Source: an uncultured Acidobacteriaceae bacterium (GTDB lineage Bacteria > Acidobacteriota > Terriglobia > Terriglobales > Acidobacteriaceae). From it: a stretch of DNA of 64,000 bases. Position 1 is the stretch's first letter, and each line of letters starts with the position of its first letter. The DNA lies in NCBI GenBank assembly GCA_937879855.1, contig CALFMO010000009.1:62001-126000 (forward strand), in the 5' to 3' direction. This document shows, piece after piece, positions 1 to 9,286 of this stretch. The notes under the pieces are model-generated. The model was not told the DNA's origin. It ran no database searches and worked only from the letters and a program-made list of their open reading frames with translations. Made by a program: the position numbers and the translations under genes.

Positions 1-771
1 AATCCGGATGCAATTTTGAAGCAGCACATCGATCCGGGTATGGGCCTGGAGGCATTTCAGGCGCGCAAGATCGCATTCAAGCTCGGGCTTAAGGCAGCGC
101 AGATCAATCCTGCCGTGCAGTTCCTCACAAGTCTGTATAGGGCTTTTCTCGAAACCGATGCCTCGTTGCTCGAGATCAATCCTTTTATCACCACGACGGA
201 TGGCCGTCTGTTCGCGCTCGACGCCAAGATTAATTTCGATGACAATGCGCTGTTTCGTCACGCCGATCTGCGCGAGTTGCGCGATATTACCGAAGAAGAT
301 CCGCTGGAAGTGGAAGCGTCGAAGTACAGCCTGAACTACATCAAGCTCGATGGCAGCGTGGGCTGCATGGTCAATGGCGCGGGCCTGGCGATGGCGACCA
401 TGGACATCATCAAGTACGCCGGCGGAATGCCTGCGAACTTCCTCGACGTGGGCGGAGGCGCCAGCTCCGAACAGGTTGCGCACGCCTTCGAGATTTTGCT
501 CAGCGACAAGAATGTGAAGGCGGTGCTGATCAACATTTTCGGTGGAATCCTGCGCGTCGACACGCTGGCCACCGGCGTGGTCGAAGCCGCGCGCAAGACC
601 AACATCAAGCTGCCGATCGTGTTGCGGCTGGAGGGAACCAACGTCGACGAAGGCAAGAAGATCCTGATGAACTCCGGATTTAACTTCGTCGTCACCGACA
701 CCATGAAAGATGCGGCCGACAAAGTGGTCGCGGCCGCTCGCGGCACGGCTGGCTTAACGGAATGGCGGTAG
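1..771 (+). CDS. sucC: Succinate-CoA ligase [ADP-forming] subunit beta, 5'-truncated by window edge
   Basis: The frame is open from base 1, so the start lies before the window; the 256 residues seen are roughly the last two thirds of a family usually near 390 aa. They contain the end of the ATP-grasp fold (EINPF) and the C-terminal ligase domain with GCMVNGAGLAMATMD, the LDVGGGA motif and INIFGGILR. The enzyme makes succinate and ATP from succinyl-CoA in the TCA cycle, as a complex with the alpha subunit encoded 30 bp downstream. The TTG at 16 is internal, not a start. Identity is secure from motifs and from the sucD neighbour. Confidence 0.96.
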   Translation, partial: NPDAILKQHIDPGMGLEAFQARKIAFKLGLKAAQINPAVQFLTSLYRAFLETDASLLEINPFITTTDGRLFALDAKINFDDNALFRHADLRELRDITEEDPLEVEASKYSLNYIKLDGSVGCMVNGAGLAMATMDIIKYAGGMPANFLDVGGGASSEQVAHAFEILLSDKNVKAVLINIFGGILRVDTLATGVVEAARKTNIKLPIVLRLEGTNVDEGKKILMNSGFNFVVTDTMKDAADKVVAAARGTAGLTEWR

Positions 772-801
772 AGCGGAAGAAGCAGCGAGGAGTTTTTATT
801 T

Positions 802-1680
802 ATGGCAATCCTGGTTAATAAGAACACGCGGGTGCTCGTGCAAGGACTGACCGGCCGTGAAGGCACGTTTCACGCGAAGGCGAGCGCCGCATACGGCACA
901 CAAATTGTTGGCGGCGTCACCCCTGGCAAAGGCGGCACGACCCACGAAGGCTGGCCAATCTTCAACACGGTGCGCGATGCCGCCGACAAAACCGGAGCCA
1001 ATGCCACAGTCATCTTCGTGCCTCCAGCGTTTGCCGCCGACGCCATTATGGAAGCTGCCGACGCGGAAATCGACCTCATCGTCTGCATTACCGAGGGCAT
1101 CCCGACACTCGACATGGTGAAGGCGTGGGAGTTTCTCCAAGACCGTCGCTCGCGTCTGATTGGACCGAACTGCCCGGGAATCATCTCTCCCGGCAAGTGC
1201 AAGATTGGAATTATGCCCGCCTCGATTCACAAAGAAGGATCCATCGGTATCGTCTCGCGCTCGGGCACGCTGACCTACGAAGCGGTGCATCAACTCACGC
1301 AACGCGGCATCGGACAGTCGACCGCCATCGGCATTGGCGGCGATCCGATTATCGGCACGAATTTCATCGACGCGCTGGACTTGTTCAATCGCGATCCCGA
1401 AACCGAGGCTGTAATTATGATTGGCGAAATCGGCGGCAACGCCGAGGAGACCGCTGCGGAGTTTGTGAAGAGTCACATGAAGAAGCCAGTGGTGGGCTTT
1501 ATCGCAGGACAAACCGCGCCTCCGGGACGCCGCATGGGTCACGCGGGAGCGATTATCTCTGGCGGCAAAGGCACCGCTGCGGAGAAGATGAAAGCTCTGG
1601 AAGCTGCCGGAATCAGAGTCGCAAAATCCCCAGCCGCAATCGGCGAAACGCTGGCGGCGGCGCTAGGAGTGAACGTCTAA
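802..1680 (+). CDS. sucD: Succinate-CoA ligase subunit alpha
   Basis: This 292-aa protein matches the usual length (about 290 aa). It has the N-terminal CoA-binding Rossmann domain (VQGLTGREGTFH near residue 13), SRSGTLTYE, and the phosphohistidine loop GRRMGHAGAIISGGKG near residue 245, whose His is phosphorylated during succinyl-CoA to succinate conversion. The ATG at 802 lies behind a GCGAGGAG ribosome site. It follows sucC by 30 bp and is certainly co-transcribed. Cytoplasmic TCA cycle enzyme. Confidence 0.98.
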   Translation: MAILVNKNTRVLVQGLTGREGTFHAKASAAYGTQIVGGVTPGKGGTTHEGWPIFNTVRDAADKTGANATVIFVPPAFAADAIMEAADAEIDLIVCITEGIPTLDMVKAWEFLQDRRSRLIGPNCPGIISPGKCKIGIMPASIHKEGSIGIVSRSGTLTYEAVHQLTQRGIGQSTAIGIGGDPIIGTNFIDALDLFNRDPETEAVIMIGEIGGNAEETAAEFVKSHMKKPVVGFIAGQTAPPGRRMGHAGAIISGGKGTAAEKMKALEAAGIRVAKSPAAIGETLAAALGVNV

Positions 1681-1775
1681 GGCCAGTTGCCGCCACTTGT
1701 CGGCGCGAAGGATTATTCCCAGCACCTACGAATTAACACCCAAGACTTGAAGACCAAGGACGAACGACCCAACCT

Positions 1776-2201
1776 ATGAAGACTCTGCAACGCACCTTCA
1801 CCATCATCAAGCCCGACGCTGTCCGCAAGAACGCCGTCGGCGACATCATCGAACAATTTGAAAAGAATCACTTCCGGATTCTCGCCATGAAGATGCTGGA
1901 AATCTCCAAGCACCAGGCCGAGCAGTTCTATGCCGTGCATGCCGCACGCCCTTTTTTCAACACGCTCACCGATTTCATGTCCAGCGGACCGATCGTGGTG
2001 CTCGCTCTTGAAAAGGAAAATGCCATCGCCGACTTGCGCAAACTGATGGGAGCCACGAACCCGGCTCAGGCCGAGGAAGGTACGATCCGAAAGAAGTGGG
2101 CGACCAATATCGAGCACAATGCGATTCACGGTTCGGACGCGGAAGATACGGCGCGCTTCGAGCTCAGCTTCTTTTTCGCGGGATACGAATTGTCGAAATA
2201 A
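1776..2201 (+). CDS. ndk: Nucleoside diphosphate kinase
   Basis: A 141-aa protein of standard length that transfers the gamma phosphate from ATP to other NDPs through a phosphohistidine. The opening TFTIIKPDAVRK and the catalytic NAIHGSD (His near residue 118) are diagnostic, as is the terminal SFFF region. It sits 95 bp after sucD on the same strand, a common sucCD-ndk arrangement that places it next to its nucleotide source. No independent promoter is obvious in the gap. Confidence 0.98.
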   Translation: MKTLQRTFTIIKPDAVRKNAVGDIIEQFEKNHFRILAMKMLEISKHQAEQFYAVHAARPFFNTLTDFMSSGPIVVLALEKENAIADLRKLMGATNPAQAEEGTIRKKWATNIEHNAIHGSDAEDTARFELSFFFAGYELSK

Positions 2202-2219
2202 CGCAACGCTGTTGTCGGC

Positions 2220-2281
2220 GTCGAATCGATGATTTGGCCCAACGATTCGACTCTCACCACTCGCGGGCGAGGGCGCCCGCG
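2220..2281. terminator. Two hairpins between convergent ndk and monooxygenase genes
   Basis: Two perfect inverted repeats fill the 86-bp convergent gap: 9-bp arms GTCGAATCG (2220-2228) and CGATTCGAC (2243-2251), then 8-bp arms CGCGGGCG (2262-2269) and CGCCCGCG (2274-2281) around AGGG. Neither is followed by a clear T tract, so intrinsic termination is only inferred from position. Confidence 0.4.
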
Positions 2282-2287
2282 CCACAC

Positions 2288-2575
2288 TCAGCCTAGTGGC
2301 ACGAACAAGTGCCCTTCCACCCGGTCGGCGATTTTAGGCAAATCCTTACGCGCGTGTTGCAGGAAATGCGGCGCGGCGCGATGCGCCTCCAGGGCGGCAT
2401 CGTCCTTGTACTGCTCGTAGATGAAGAAGCGGCGTGGTTCCGTCTTGTGCCGATGCACCTGGTACATGGCACATCCCGGCTCTTTGCGGGAGTGTTCGGT
2501 CAACTTTTCAAAGAGTGCGGCAACTTCGGCCTCGTGCCCTACTTTCGCCATCCAGGTCACTGCCAACACCACCAT
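2288..2575 (-). CDS. Antibiotic biosynthesis monooxygenase (YgiN-like) domain protein
   Basis: This 95-aa protein is a single ABM ferredoxin-like domain. The start VVLAVTWMAKVGHEAEVAALFEKL and the core EPGCAMYQ, FFIYEQYKD and HRAAPHF are typical of the small dimeric cofactor-free monooxygenases such as YgiN. The substrate cannot be read from sequence; quinols or other aromatic electrophiles are known for relatives. It lies 44 bp downstream of purA on the same strand but is unlikely to be functionally tied to it. Confidence 0.85.
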   Translation of the reverse strand: MVVLAVTWMAKVGHEAEVAALFEKLTEHSRKEPGCAMYQVHRHKTEPRRFFIYEQYKDDAALEAHRAAPHFLQHARKDLPKIADRVEGHLFVPLG

Positions 2576-2619
2576 CGTTTTCGCTCCTTCCCGCTAGCTG
2601 CTTCGTCGGGGAGGCAATT

Positions 2620-3945
2620 CTAGGCTTTTTTCGCGGCCGTCTTCAACTCTGAAACGAATTCATCCACAAGAATCGTGTGGTTGCGGTCGGGGCCGGTGGA
2701 AATCATCCCGACCTTGGCTCCCGCTTCTTTCTCCACAAATGCCAGGTATTCCCGCGCCGCCTTCGGCAATTTGGCATATTCGGTGATACCCTCCGTCGAA
2801 GTCCGCCAGCCCGGCCGTTTTTTGTAAACGCACTCAATCTTCTCGTATCCGCTGGCCTGTGCCGGTGGTTCAGATGTAGCCTTCGCGTCAATCTTGTAGC
2901 CGACGCAGACAGGAACCTCCGACAACTCGTCGAGCACATCCAGCTTGGTGACCACCAGCCACGAAGTGCCGTTGATCATTCCCGAGTAGCGCAACAGCGG
3001 CAAGTCAAGCCATCCCGTGCGTCGCGGACGGCCCGTGACCGCGCCATATTCATTCCCGCGCTTGCGCAGGTTGTTCCCCGCTTCGCTTTCATCTTCGGTG
3101 GGGAATGGTCCTTCGCCCACGCGCGTGCAGTACGCCTTGGTGATACCAATAACCGAGTTGATAGCATTGGGCGCAACTCCCGTGCCGATGACCGCGCCGC
3201 CCGAAGTCGCGCTCGACGAAGTGACAAAAGGATAGGTCCCGTGGTCGATGTCGAGCATCGTGCCCTGCGCACCCTCAAACAGAATCGATTCGCCTTGGTT
3301 CAATGCCTGGTTCAACAGAACCGCCGTGTCGCATACGAACGGCGCAATTTTCTCCGCCGCCTGCGCGTATTCTGTGTACATTTTGTCGGCGTCGAGCGGC
3401 TCAGAGTTGAACAGCGCGTGCGCAATCATGTTTTTCTCGTGCACCGCGTTCTCGATATGCTTCTTGAGCAGCTGCAGATCCAGCAGATCCGCTACACGCA
3501 ACCCCCGCCGGCCCATCTTGTCTTCGTATGCCGGGCCGATGCCGCGCGAGGTCGTTCCGATCTTGACTCGCCCCGGCGCATTCTCCGCCGCCAGTTCAAT
3601 CATGCGATGGTAAGGAAGGATCACATGGGCGCGGTTGGAGACAAATAGATTGCCGTCGATCTTCACCCCGGCTTCGCGCAGGGCGCCCGCCTCCTTCAGG
3701 AAGGCAATCGGATCGAGCACCACGCCGTTGCCAATCACGCTGCGGCATCCGGGGCGCAACACACCGCACGGAACCAACTGCAGAATGAATTTCTTGCTGT
3801 TGATGATGACGGTGTGGCCGGCATTGTGTCCGCCGGCATAGCGGGCGACCACCGAGAAGTTCTCCGACAACACGTCGACGATCTTCCCTTTGCCTTCATC
3901 GCCCCACTGGGCGCCCACGATCACGGCTGTCTTGCCTTTTTTCAA
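2620..3945 (-). CDS. purA: Adenylosuccinate synthetase
   Basis: The enzyme joins IMP and aspartate with GTP in AMP synthesis. The P-loop-like GAQWGDEGKGKIVD with catalytic Asp, GGHNAGHTV with catalytic His, GTTSRGIGPAYEDK and TGRPRRTGWLD are all present. The frame is open to an ATG at 4032, but the family begins just before VIVGAQWGDEGKG. A TTG at 3945, six bases after a GGAG on the coding strand, gives 441 aa, close to the usual 430, so I place the start there. The longer 470-aa version would carry a basic unconserved leader. Confidence 0.95.
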   Translation of the reverse strand: MKKGKTAVIVGAQWGDEGKGKIVDVLSENFSVVARYAGGHNAGHTVIINSKKFILQLVPCGVLRPGCRSVIGNGVVLDPIAFLKEAGALREAGVKIDGNLFVSNRAHVILPYHRMIELAAENAPGRVKIGTTSRGIGPAYEDKMGRRGLRVADLLDLQLLKKHIENAVHEKNMIAHALFNSEPLDADKMYTEYAQAAEKIAPFVCDTAVLLNQALNQGESILFEGAQGTMLDIDHGTYPFVTSSSATSGGAVIGTGVAPNAINSVIGITKAYCTRVGEGPFPTEDESEAGNNLRKRGNEYGAVTGRPRRTGWLDLPLLRYSGMINGTSWLVVTKLDVLDELSEVPVCVGYKIDAKATSEPPAQASGYEKIECVYKKRPGWRTSTEGITEYAKLPKAAREYLAFVEKEAGAKVGMISTGPDRNHTILVDEFVSELKTAAKKA

Positions 3946-4257
3946 TTTGAGCTCCAACAGGGAATTTCCAGCAGGCAAATGTCTGCGCTGCGCCCGGGGT
4001 CGCACACTCCTTGCCCGCAGGGATGGCTTCACAAAAAATTACTGGAGTAAAAGCGGAGAAGACGTGTACGAAGTATCTTATCGTGTTCGCAGCGCGAATG
4101 GCAACGCGCCCAGGCTGGAAATGACCCGCTGTTGGAAGAATCTTGCGCGGACTATAGACGGTCTGGCAAGACCCGGCGCGATTCTCTTCGTCGCATCGCT
4201 CAGTGACGCGACTTTCTCGTCCGATAAGATGGAGAATCTATTCTCATCGAGGATCTG
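3946..4257. other. Intergenic region between divergent purA and ferredoxin genes
   Basis: These 312 bases must hold the promoters of purA (leftward) and of the ferredoxin-like gene (rightward). Frames running through it are unconserved in appearance. I see a GAGG ribosome site just before 4258 but no convincing -35/-10 pair. Confidence 0.5.
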
Positions 4258-4611
4258 ATGCCCAAGTTCGAAAAGCATATCTTTGTTTGCGGAAATCAAC
4301 GTCCGGCAGGCCATCCACGCGGATGCTGTGATCCGACGGCGCAGGCAAAATTGCAAAAGCTTTTCAAGCAAAAGTTAGCCGAGCGTGGGCTGAAGGGGAA
4401 AGTCCGCGCCAATCAATCCGGCTGCCTTGACCAATGCGAGCACGGCCCCAACATTGTGGTCTATCCCGACGCGGTCTGGTACGGACACGTGGCTGAATCA
4501 GACGTCGAAGAAATCATTGAATCGCATATTATCCGCGGCAAGCCAGTCGAACGCCTCCGGTTGGCGGATTCCTGCCTGAACACTCCGACCTGCGAGCACC
4601 GCAAGCCATAG
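4258..4611 (+). CDS. Thioredoxin-like (2Fe-2S) ferredoxin domain protein
   Basis: This 117-aa protein has the four-cysteine layout of the thioredoxin-fold [2Fe-2S] ferredoxins: HIFVCGNQRP then RGCC near the N-terminus, and SGCLDQCEHGP near residue 65, followed by NIVVYPDAVWYGHV, the conserved strand. It probably carries a [2Fe-2S] cluster and acts as a small electron carrier; the partner is unknown. The ATG at 4258 has GAGG five bases upstream. It stands alone between purA and tRNA-Arg. An extra pair of cysteines near the C-terminus (SCLNTPTC) is less usual. Confidence 0.85.
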   Translation: MPKFEKHIFVCGNQRPAGHPRGCCDPTAQAKLQKLFKQKLAERGLKGKVRANQSGCLDQCEHGPNIVVYPDAVWYGHVAESDVEEIIESHIIRGKPVERLRLADSCLNTPTCEHRKP

Positions 4612-4656
4612 GTCTAACGCAGAGTTGAAGGGCCGATATTCGCGAACGACAGAAGC

Positions 4657-4733
4657 TGGTAGGCGCGGCAGGAATCGAACCTGCAACCCTCGGATTAGAA
4701 ATCCGATGCTCTATCCGTTTGAGCTACGCGCCC
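4657..4733 (-). tRNA. tRNA-Arg (anticodon TCT)
   Basis: Read leftward, the sequence folds into a full cloverleaf: acceptor GGGCGCG pairs with CGCGCCT (one G-U at the base), the anticodon stem CGGAT/ATCCG holds loop TTCTAA with anticodon TCT, and the T arm has GGTTCGATTCC. The 3' CCA is encoded. It reads AGA codons. Confidence 0.95.
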
Positions 4734-4915
4734 CTTCACTGCCCATTTTATTCTAACTGCAATGGGCTCGATTCAGATCAGGCGTGAGCCACCACACTGA
4801 TCAATCCAAAGCAATCAGCGGCGTACGAACATAGGCAGGACAGAAGGCGATCGAGTAGAAACACGCAGCAGTGTCGAATAGGTTGGTGCCGCGTGGACCT
4901 GGTCTAAATGTGGCT

Positions 4916-5383
4916 TTAGCGGTTTCGCACTGAACCAGCACTTGTATTTGATTTGGAGATTCGGTCTGTCCTATGAAGAATCCCCGCGAACACTTTGCTC
5001 GGTTCGGGGCCATTATCTAACACCCCAATAGCATCCCACGATGCCTGTATTTCTCGAAGCATGCCAGCGATCTCCATCTGATGTTGTTCCAACATCTCTT
5101 CGAGCCCAGCGTCAGCAACTTTGGGCGAGGAAATATACCCTCCGACGGGTGATGCAGATAAAACATGCTGCGAGTCGTTCACGGATCCGGAAATGAAGGT
5201 TGCCGCGCTGGGATGATGGAATTTTGTTGGTCCGTCTTCCCCAGTCCGCCCAGCTCTAAACTGTCCCATCATTTCCTGCGAAATCTTTTGCCTGAAGGCT
5301 TTCCATTGCAGGCGCGTCAGAAGCGCCCCAACAGCCGCGCCTAGAAGGAAGATCGATACCGCAAGCGAACCTGTGATGACCAT
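4916..5383 (-). CDS. Hypothetical single-pass membrane protein
   Basis: I do not recognise this family. With the ATG at 5383, which follows GGAGG by eight bases, the product is 155 aa; a longer frame reaches 5524 but lacks a better start. Residues 3-25 (ITGSLAVSIFLLGAAVGALL) form one membrane span, followed by a cytoplasmic- or periplasmic-facing hydrophilic tail with a short helical stretch GLEEMLEQHQMEIAGMLREI. It diverges from the glycosidase gene at 5588. No functional clue from neighbours. Confidence 0.55.
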   Translation of the reverse strand: MVITGSLAVSIFLLGAAVGALLTRLQWKAFRQKISQEMMGQFRAGRTGEDGPTKFHHPSAATFISGSVNDSQHVLSASPVGGYISSPKVADAGLEEMLEQHQMEIAGMLREIQASWDAIGVLDNGPEPSKVFAGILHRTDRISKSNTSAGSVRNR

Positions 5384-5420
5384 GGAAACGCCCTCCGCCG
5401 GTAAGGAGCCAAACAAAATG

Positions 5421-5450
5421 GGGGACCACCGTGCTTCAAGCGTGGTCCCC
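5421..5450. repeat. Perfect hairpin in divergent intergenic region
   Basis: Arms GGGGACCAC (5421-5429) and GTGGTCCCC (5442-5450) pair perfectly, and the 12-base loop contains a further GCTT/AAGC pair. It lies upstream of both divergent genes (starts 5383 and 5588). It could be an operator, a leader hairpin or a dispersed palindromic repeat; there is no T tract to support termination. Confidence 0.45.
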
Positions 5451-5587
5451 TCCTTCAGTCCAGTCTTCCCTCGTCCTGCTCTTATCTCATTGCTCCGGCC
5501 TTCTCGTCTGTGACCAGCGAACATCAGGGCTGTGGAAAATGCAGCGCTTCATTGGCAGGACTTGAAAGGTGCCATAATGGAGTCCTG

Positions 5588-7822
5588 GTGCTCAACCGGC
5601 GCAACTTCCTCAAAACAGGCGCGGCCGCACTTCCCTTGACCGCCGCGATCGAATCGCTTCATCCAAGTTTTGCGCGAGCGGCTGAAACCGTTGCCGACGT
5701 AGCCATAACCGGCGGCACGTCGACTCTCATTTCTCTTCCCGCGCGCCTGGCTCCGATCGATCCAGCAGCCCCGACATGGCAGCAGAAGATTCGTCGCGTC
5801 GGCCAGAGCAACATGACCGAGCACGATCCCGCCGTTATGAACGTCGAGGAATGGGCCGACTACTGGCACGCGGCCGGTGCAGACATCGTCTTTGTCAGCG
5901 TCACCGGCATCCTGGCCTTTTATGCGTCAAAGGTAAAGTTCCACCGGCACGGGAAGTTCTTGCAGGGGCGCGATTTTTTTGGCGAGTGCGTGGCAGCCGC
6001 CAAAAAACGCGGTATGCGTGTCGTCGCCCGCATGAGCCCAGACCTGAACTGGGGCGATGCTCTCGAGGCTCATCCGGAATGGGCCATGCGCCACGAAGAT
6101 GGTTCCGTGCAGTTCAACGGCGAGGAACCGCGGCTTTTCCGAACCTGCATGTTTACGCGCTACATGGACGATTACATTCCAGCCATCATGCGCGAGGTCA
6201 ACTCTCTCTACGACGTTGATTGCTTCTACACCAACGGCTGGCCGCCCATCGGCAGTCTGCCGAACTGCCACTGCGCGATCTGCAGCAAGTTGCCGTCCTC
6301 GAACACACCAGCCTACTGGCGCATCTTTAATGACCGTGTGCTGCAGCTGTGGCACACGTACGACGCCATTGCGAAAGAGAAAAAGCGCGACAGTTTCTTC
6401 TTCGCAAACCTTGGCGGCAACGTCCGATGTGGCCCCAATCTCGATCAACTCGGCAAGACGGCTGCCTGGTTTCAGGCCGACAATCAGGGCCGCACCTACG
6501 ATGACCCTGCAATTTGGGGATGCAGTTTGCAGGGCCGCGTCTGCAATGCCGTGATGGATGGCAAGTTCGCCGCCAACGTCACTGCCGCGTACTCGACCGG
6601 AGTCGTGCGCTGGCGGAATGCGTCGAAGAATCCCGCCGAGGCAATCATGTGGCTGAACGAAGCGCTGGCCAGCGGGATGGCGCTCTACTATCACTTCATT
6701 GGCTCGGAAGCTGGGCTCGGAGAAGATCGCCGTTGGCAAAAAGTCGGCGCGGATTATTTTCAGTGGGCCGCCAAACATGATGCTCACTTGAAGCCTCGCC
6801 GCTCCATCGCCAATATCGGCGTCGTCATGGGCCAGAGCACGCAGCTTTTTTATCCTGGCCCCGCCGCGGCGCGCTCGCACAACTACATGCGCGAAACCAC
6901 CCACGGCATTTATCAGGCGTTGCTCAGCGGACGTTTCGCTTTCGACTTCGTGCACGAAGACCGGCTCGAGTTTGAATCACTCGGCAGGTATCGCGCCCTG
7001 CTGCTGCCCAACATCGCCATGCTCAGTGAGCGGCAGTGCGAGCAAATCCACAACTATGCACGTTCTGGCGGTTCAGTTATGGCGAGTTTCGAAACCAGCC
7101 TTTACGACGAAAACCTCAAACCCCGCTCGGACTTTGGGCTCGGCGATCTACTCGGCATCAGCAAAGCTGGAGACGTGGTCGGCACTAACGGCAACGCGTA
7201 CTACGGCCGCATCGAACGCGGCCATCCGGTGCTTTCCGGCTTTGCTGACACGAACTGGCTGCCGGGCGCGCAAAATCGAGTGCCTGTGAAACCTGTGCAG
7301 GATCCGGTGTTGACGGTGGTACCAGGCTTCGTGCAGTATCCGCCGGAATTGGCTTACCCGCCCGTTCCTCATAGTGACGAGCCAGCGGTTGTGCTTCGCG
7401 AAAACGGCTTCAGCCGCCTGGCTTACTTTCCTGGCGACATCGAGCGCACTTTCTGGCTTACAGGACACGGCGATCTGCTACGTCTGCTTCACAACACTAT
7501 TCATTGGCTTACGCGGGACGAGAGCATTGTGCACGTCGAGGGCGATGGATTCGTCGAAATGTTTGTATGGGAGACGGCCCCCGGCTACGCCCTACACCTG
7601 CTGAATTACACCAATCCCGGAGCGCAGCATTGCTGGCTGAATTCGGTCTACCCGCTCGGACCGCAAACCGTCCGCATGAAGATGCCGAGCGGGGTAAAGG
7701 TCAAGTCTGTCGAAATCCTGCGCGCCGAGAGTAGTGCGCCCTTTCAACTTGACGGCGATGTTCTGCTCTTCACCATTCCTCGCGTGGAGGATTACGAAGT
7801 CGCCGCCATTACCGTGGGATGA
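5588..7822 (+). CDS. Tat-exported glycoside hydrolase, GHL6-type with beta-galactosidase trimerisation-like domain
   Basis: The GTG at 5588 lies five bases after GGAG and opens directly on a Tat signal (NRRNFLKTGAAALPLTAA), so I prefer it to the GTG at 5510; the product is 744 aa. Residues about 75-400 form a TIM barrel of the putative GHL6 type (WADYWHAAGADIVFVS, GMRVVARMSPDLNW, HPEWAMRHEDG, CFYTNGWPP). A glutamine-amidotransferase-like region follows (YRALLLPNIAMLS, GGSVMASFETSLYD), as in beta-galactosidase trimerisation domains, then a beta-sandwich tail. Likely folded in the cytoplasm and exported to hydrolyse a sugar linkage; substrate unknown. The MFS transporter follows at once. Confidence 0.8.
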   Translation: MLNRRNFLKTGAAALPLTAAIESLHPSFARAAETVADVAITGGTSTLISLPARLAPIDPAAPTWQQKIRRVGQSNMTEHDPAVMNVEEWADYWHAAGADIVFVSVTGILAFYASKVKFHRHGKFLQGRDFFGECVAAAKKRGMRVVARMSPDLNWGDALEAHPEWAMRHEDGSVQFNGEEPRLFRTCMFTRYMDDYIPAIMREVNSLYDVDCFYTNGWPPIGSLPNCHCAICSKLPSSNTPAYWRIFNDRVLQLWHTYDAIAKEKKRDSFFFANLGGNVRCGPNLDQLGKTAAWFQADNQGRTYDDPAIWGCSLQGRVCNAVMDGKFAANVTAAYSTGVVRWRNASKNPAEAIMWLNEALASGMALYYHFIGSEAGLGEDRRWQKVGADYFQWAAKHDAHLKPRRSIANIGVVMGQSTQLFYPGPAAARSHNYMRETTHGIYQALLSGRFAFDFVHEDRLEFESLGRYRALLLPNIAMLSERQCEQIHNYARSGGSVMASFETSLYDENLKPRSDFGLGDLLGISKAGDVVGTNGNAYYGRIERGHPVLSGFADTNWLPGAQNRVPVKPVQDPVLTVVPGFVQYPPELAYPPVPHSDEPAVVLRENGFSRLAYFPGDIERTFWLTGHGDLLRLLHNTIHWLTRDESIVHVEGDGFVEMFVWETAPGYALHLLNYTNPGAQHCWLNSVYPLGPQTVRMKMPSGVKVKSVEILRAESSAPFQLDGDVLLFTIPRVEDYEVAAITVG

Positions 7823-7959
7823 ATCTGCTCTCGTTTTTAATCAAGTCGTTTAGGAAGCCGGTTTTCCTTTTCCATTTCTTTCTTTCCCCCGATGAATTAG
7901 CTTAGAAGGCCGAATTGCGAATCCGCTGGGAATCTCCAGAAGGAGGAGGCCTGAAACCT

Positions 7960-9279
7960 ATGATGCCCGCGGCAAATGTTGAGGCAACAACTTATCGCAA
8001 GGTGGACCTGCGCATCGTGCCCTTCCTTTTCCTTTGCTACATTCTGGCCTATCTCGACCGGGTCAATGTGGGATTCGCCAAGTTGCAAATGCTGAAAGAT
8101 CTGTCGCTGAGCGATGCGGCATTCGCTACCGGCGCCGGTATTTTCTTTATTGGTTATTTCTTCTTCGAAGTCCCCAGTAATGTGCTGCTTAAAAAATTCG
8201 GTGCGCGCACCTGGATCGCCCGCATCATGATCTCCTGGGGCATCATTTCCGCGTGCATGATCTTCGTAAAAGGAGCGTGGTCGTTTTATGCAGTGCGCTT
8301 TTTGCTGGGCTTGGCCGAAGCCGGATTCTTCCCGGGAGTGATTTTCTATCTGACTTTGTGGTACCCATCAAAACTCCGATCCACTCGCACTGCCTGGTTC
8401 GTAGCCGCGATCGCGGTCTCGGGAGTGGTGGGCAATCCCATCTCCGGATGGATTATGGATTCTTTCTCGGGCGCGATAAAGTTAGCCGGATGGCAGTGGC
8501 TCTTTCTTGCCGAAGGCATCCCTTCCATTCTCGTTGGCATTTGGGTGATCTTCTATCTCGAGAGCAGCATTGAGGAAGCGAAATGGCTTACGTCTGACGA
8601 AAAAGCCTTGCTTGCCCACAATCTCCACGCCGAAGACCAACACAAAACCGAGCACAAACTGATGCATGCCTTTGCCAGCGGAAAAGTGTGGGCGCTGTGC
8701 GCGATTTATTTCACTTTGATGATCGGCCTCTACGGAATTGCCTTCTGGTTGCCGACCATTGTGAAGGCCTTCGGCGTAAAAGGCTATCTTGAAGTTGGCC
8801 TCATCACCGCGATTCCCTATGGAGTCGCCGTGATCGGGATGATTTTCCTTAGCAATCACTCCGACAAAACCGGAGAGCGCCGGCTGCACTACGTGGCAAA
8901 CGTTGTGGTGGGGGCCGTCGCTCTGGTTCTGAGTGGAGTTTTCGCCTCGAGTCCAGTGTTGGCGATCATTTTTCTGTCCATCGGAACGCTCGGAGTGATC
9001 GGATCGATGCCGCTGTTTTGGCCGCTGCCGTCCGCATTTCTAGCCGGGACAGCCGCTGCGGCAGGCATTGGCATCGTGAACTCGGTGGGAAATTTAGGCG
9101 GCTATATTGGACCCAACATTCCAATCTGGGCGAAACAGATCTCCTCGAATCCGTCTGCCTCTCTGTACATCATTGCGGTCATTTTGATAATCGGCGCCAT
9201 GTTGACATATTTCTTTATTCCGCGAACTCTGCGCGTGCGCGTTGGGCCGGCGGATCTAGCAGCCACCTCTGCACGATAA
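7960..9279 (+). CDS. MFS transporter, anion:cation symporter (ACS) family
   Basis: A 439-aa protein with about 12 membrane spans. The N-terminal RKVDLRIVPFLFLCYILAYLDRVNVGFAKL and the later GLAEAGFFPGVIFYLTLWYP are the signature of ACS-type permeases that import hexuronates, galactonate, tartrate or similar organic anions. GGAGG precedes the chosen ATG by ten bases; the frame opens further upstream at 7915 but with no better site. It follows the exported glycosidase by 137 bp and probably imports its acidic or small product. It converges with the ROK kinase. Confidence 0.9.
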   Translation: MMPAANVEATTYRKVDLRIVPFLFLCYILAYLDRVNVGFAKLQMLKDLSLSDAAFATGAGIFFIGYFFFEVPSNVLLKKFGARTWIARIMISWGIISACMIFVKGAWSFYAVRFLLGLAEAGFFPGVIFYLTLWYPSKLRSTRTAWFVAAIAVSGVVGNPISGWIMDSFSGAIKLAGWQWLFLAEGIPSILVGIWVIFYLESSIEEAKWLTSDEKALLAHNLHAEDQHKTEHKLMHAFASGKVWALCAIYFTLMIGLYGIAFWLPTIVKAFGVKGYLEVGLITAIPYGVAVIGMIFLSNHSDKTGERRLHYVANVVVGAVALVLSGVFASSPVLAIIFLSIGTLGVIGSMPLFWPLPSAFLAGTAAAAGIGIVNSVGNLGGYIGPNIPIWAKQISSNPSASLYIIAVILIIGAMLTYFFIPRTLRVRVGPADLAATSAR

Positions 9280-9286
9280 GACCGCC

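Noticed and set aside
16..771. A full sucC gene starting at the TTG at base 16
   Set aside because: The frame is open from base 1 and about 130 family residues are missing; the gene runs in from outside.
796..1542. A 248-residue frame opposite sucD, and similar long antisense frames such as 39276-39833, 40748-41953 and 62446-63312
   Set aside because: They mirror well-conserved genes, have Arg/His-rich composition, and come from the high GC third position.
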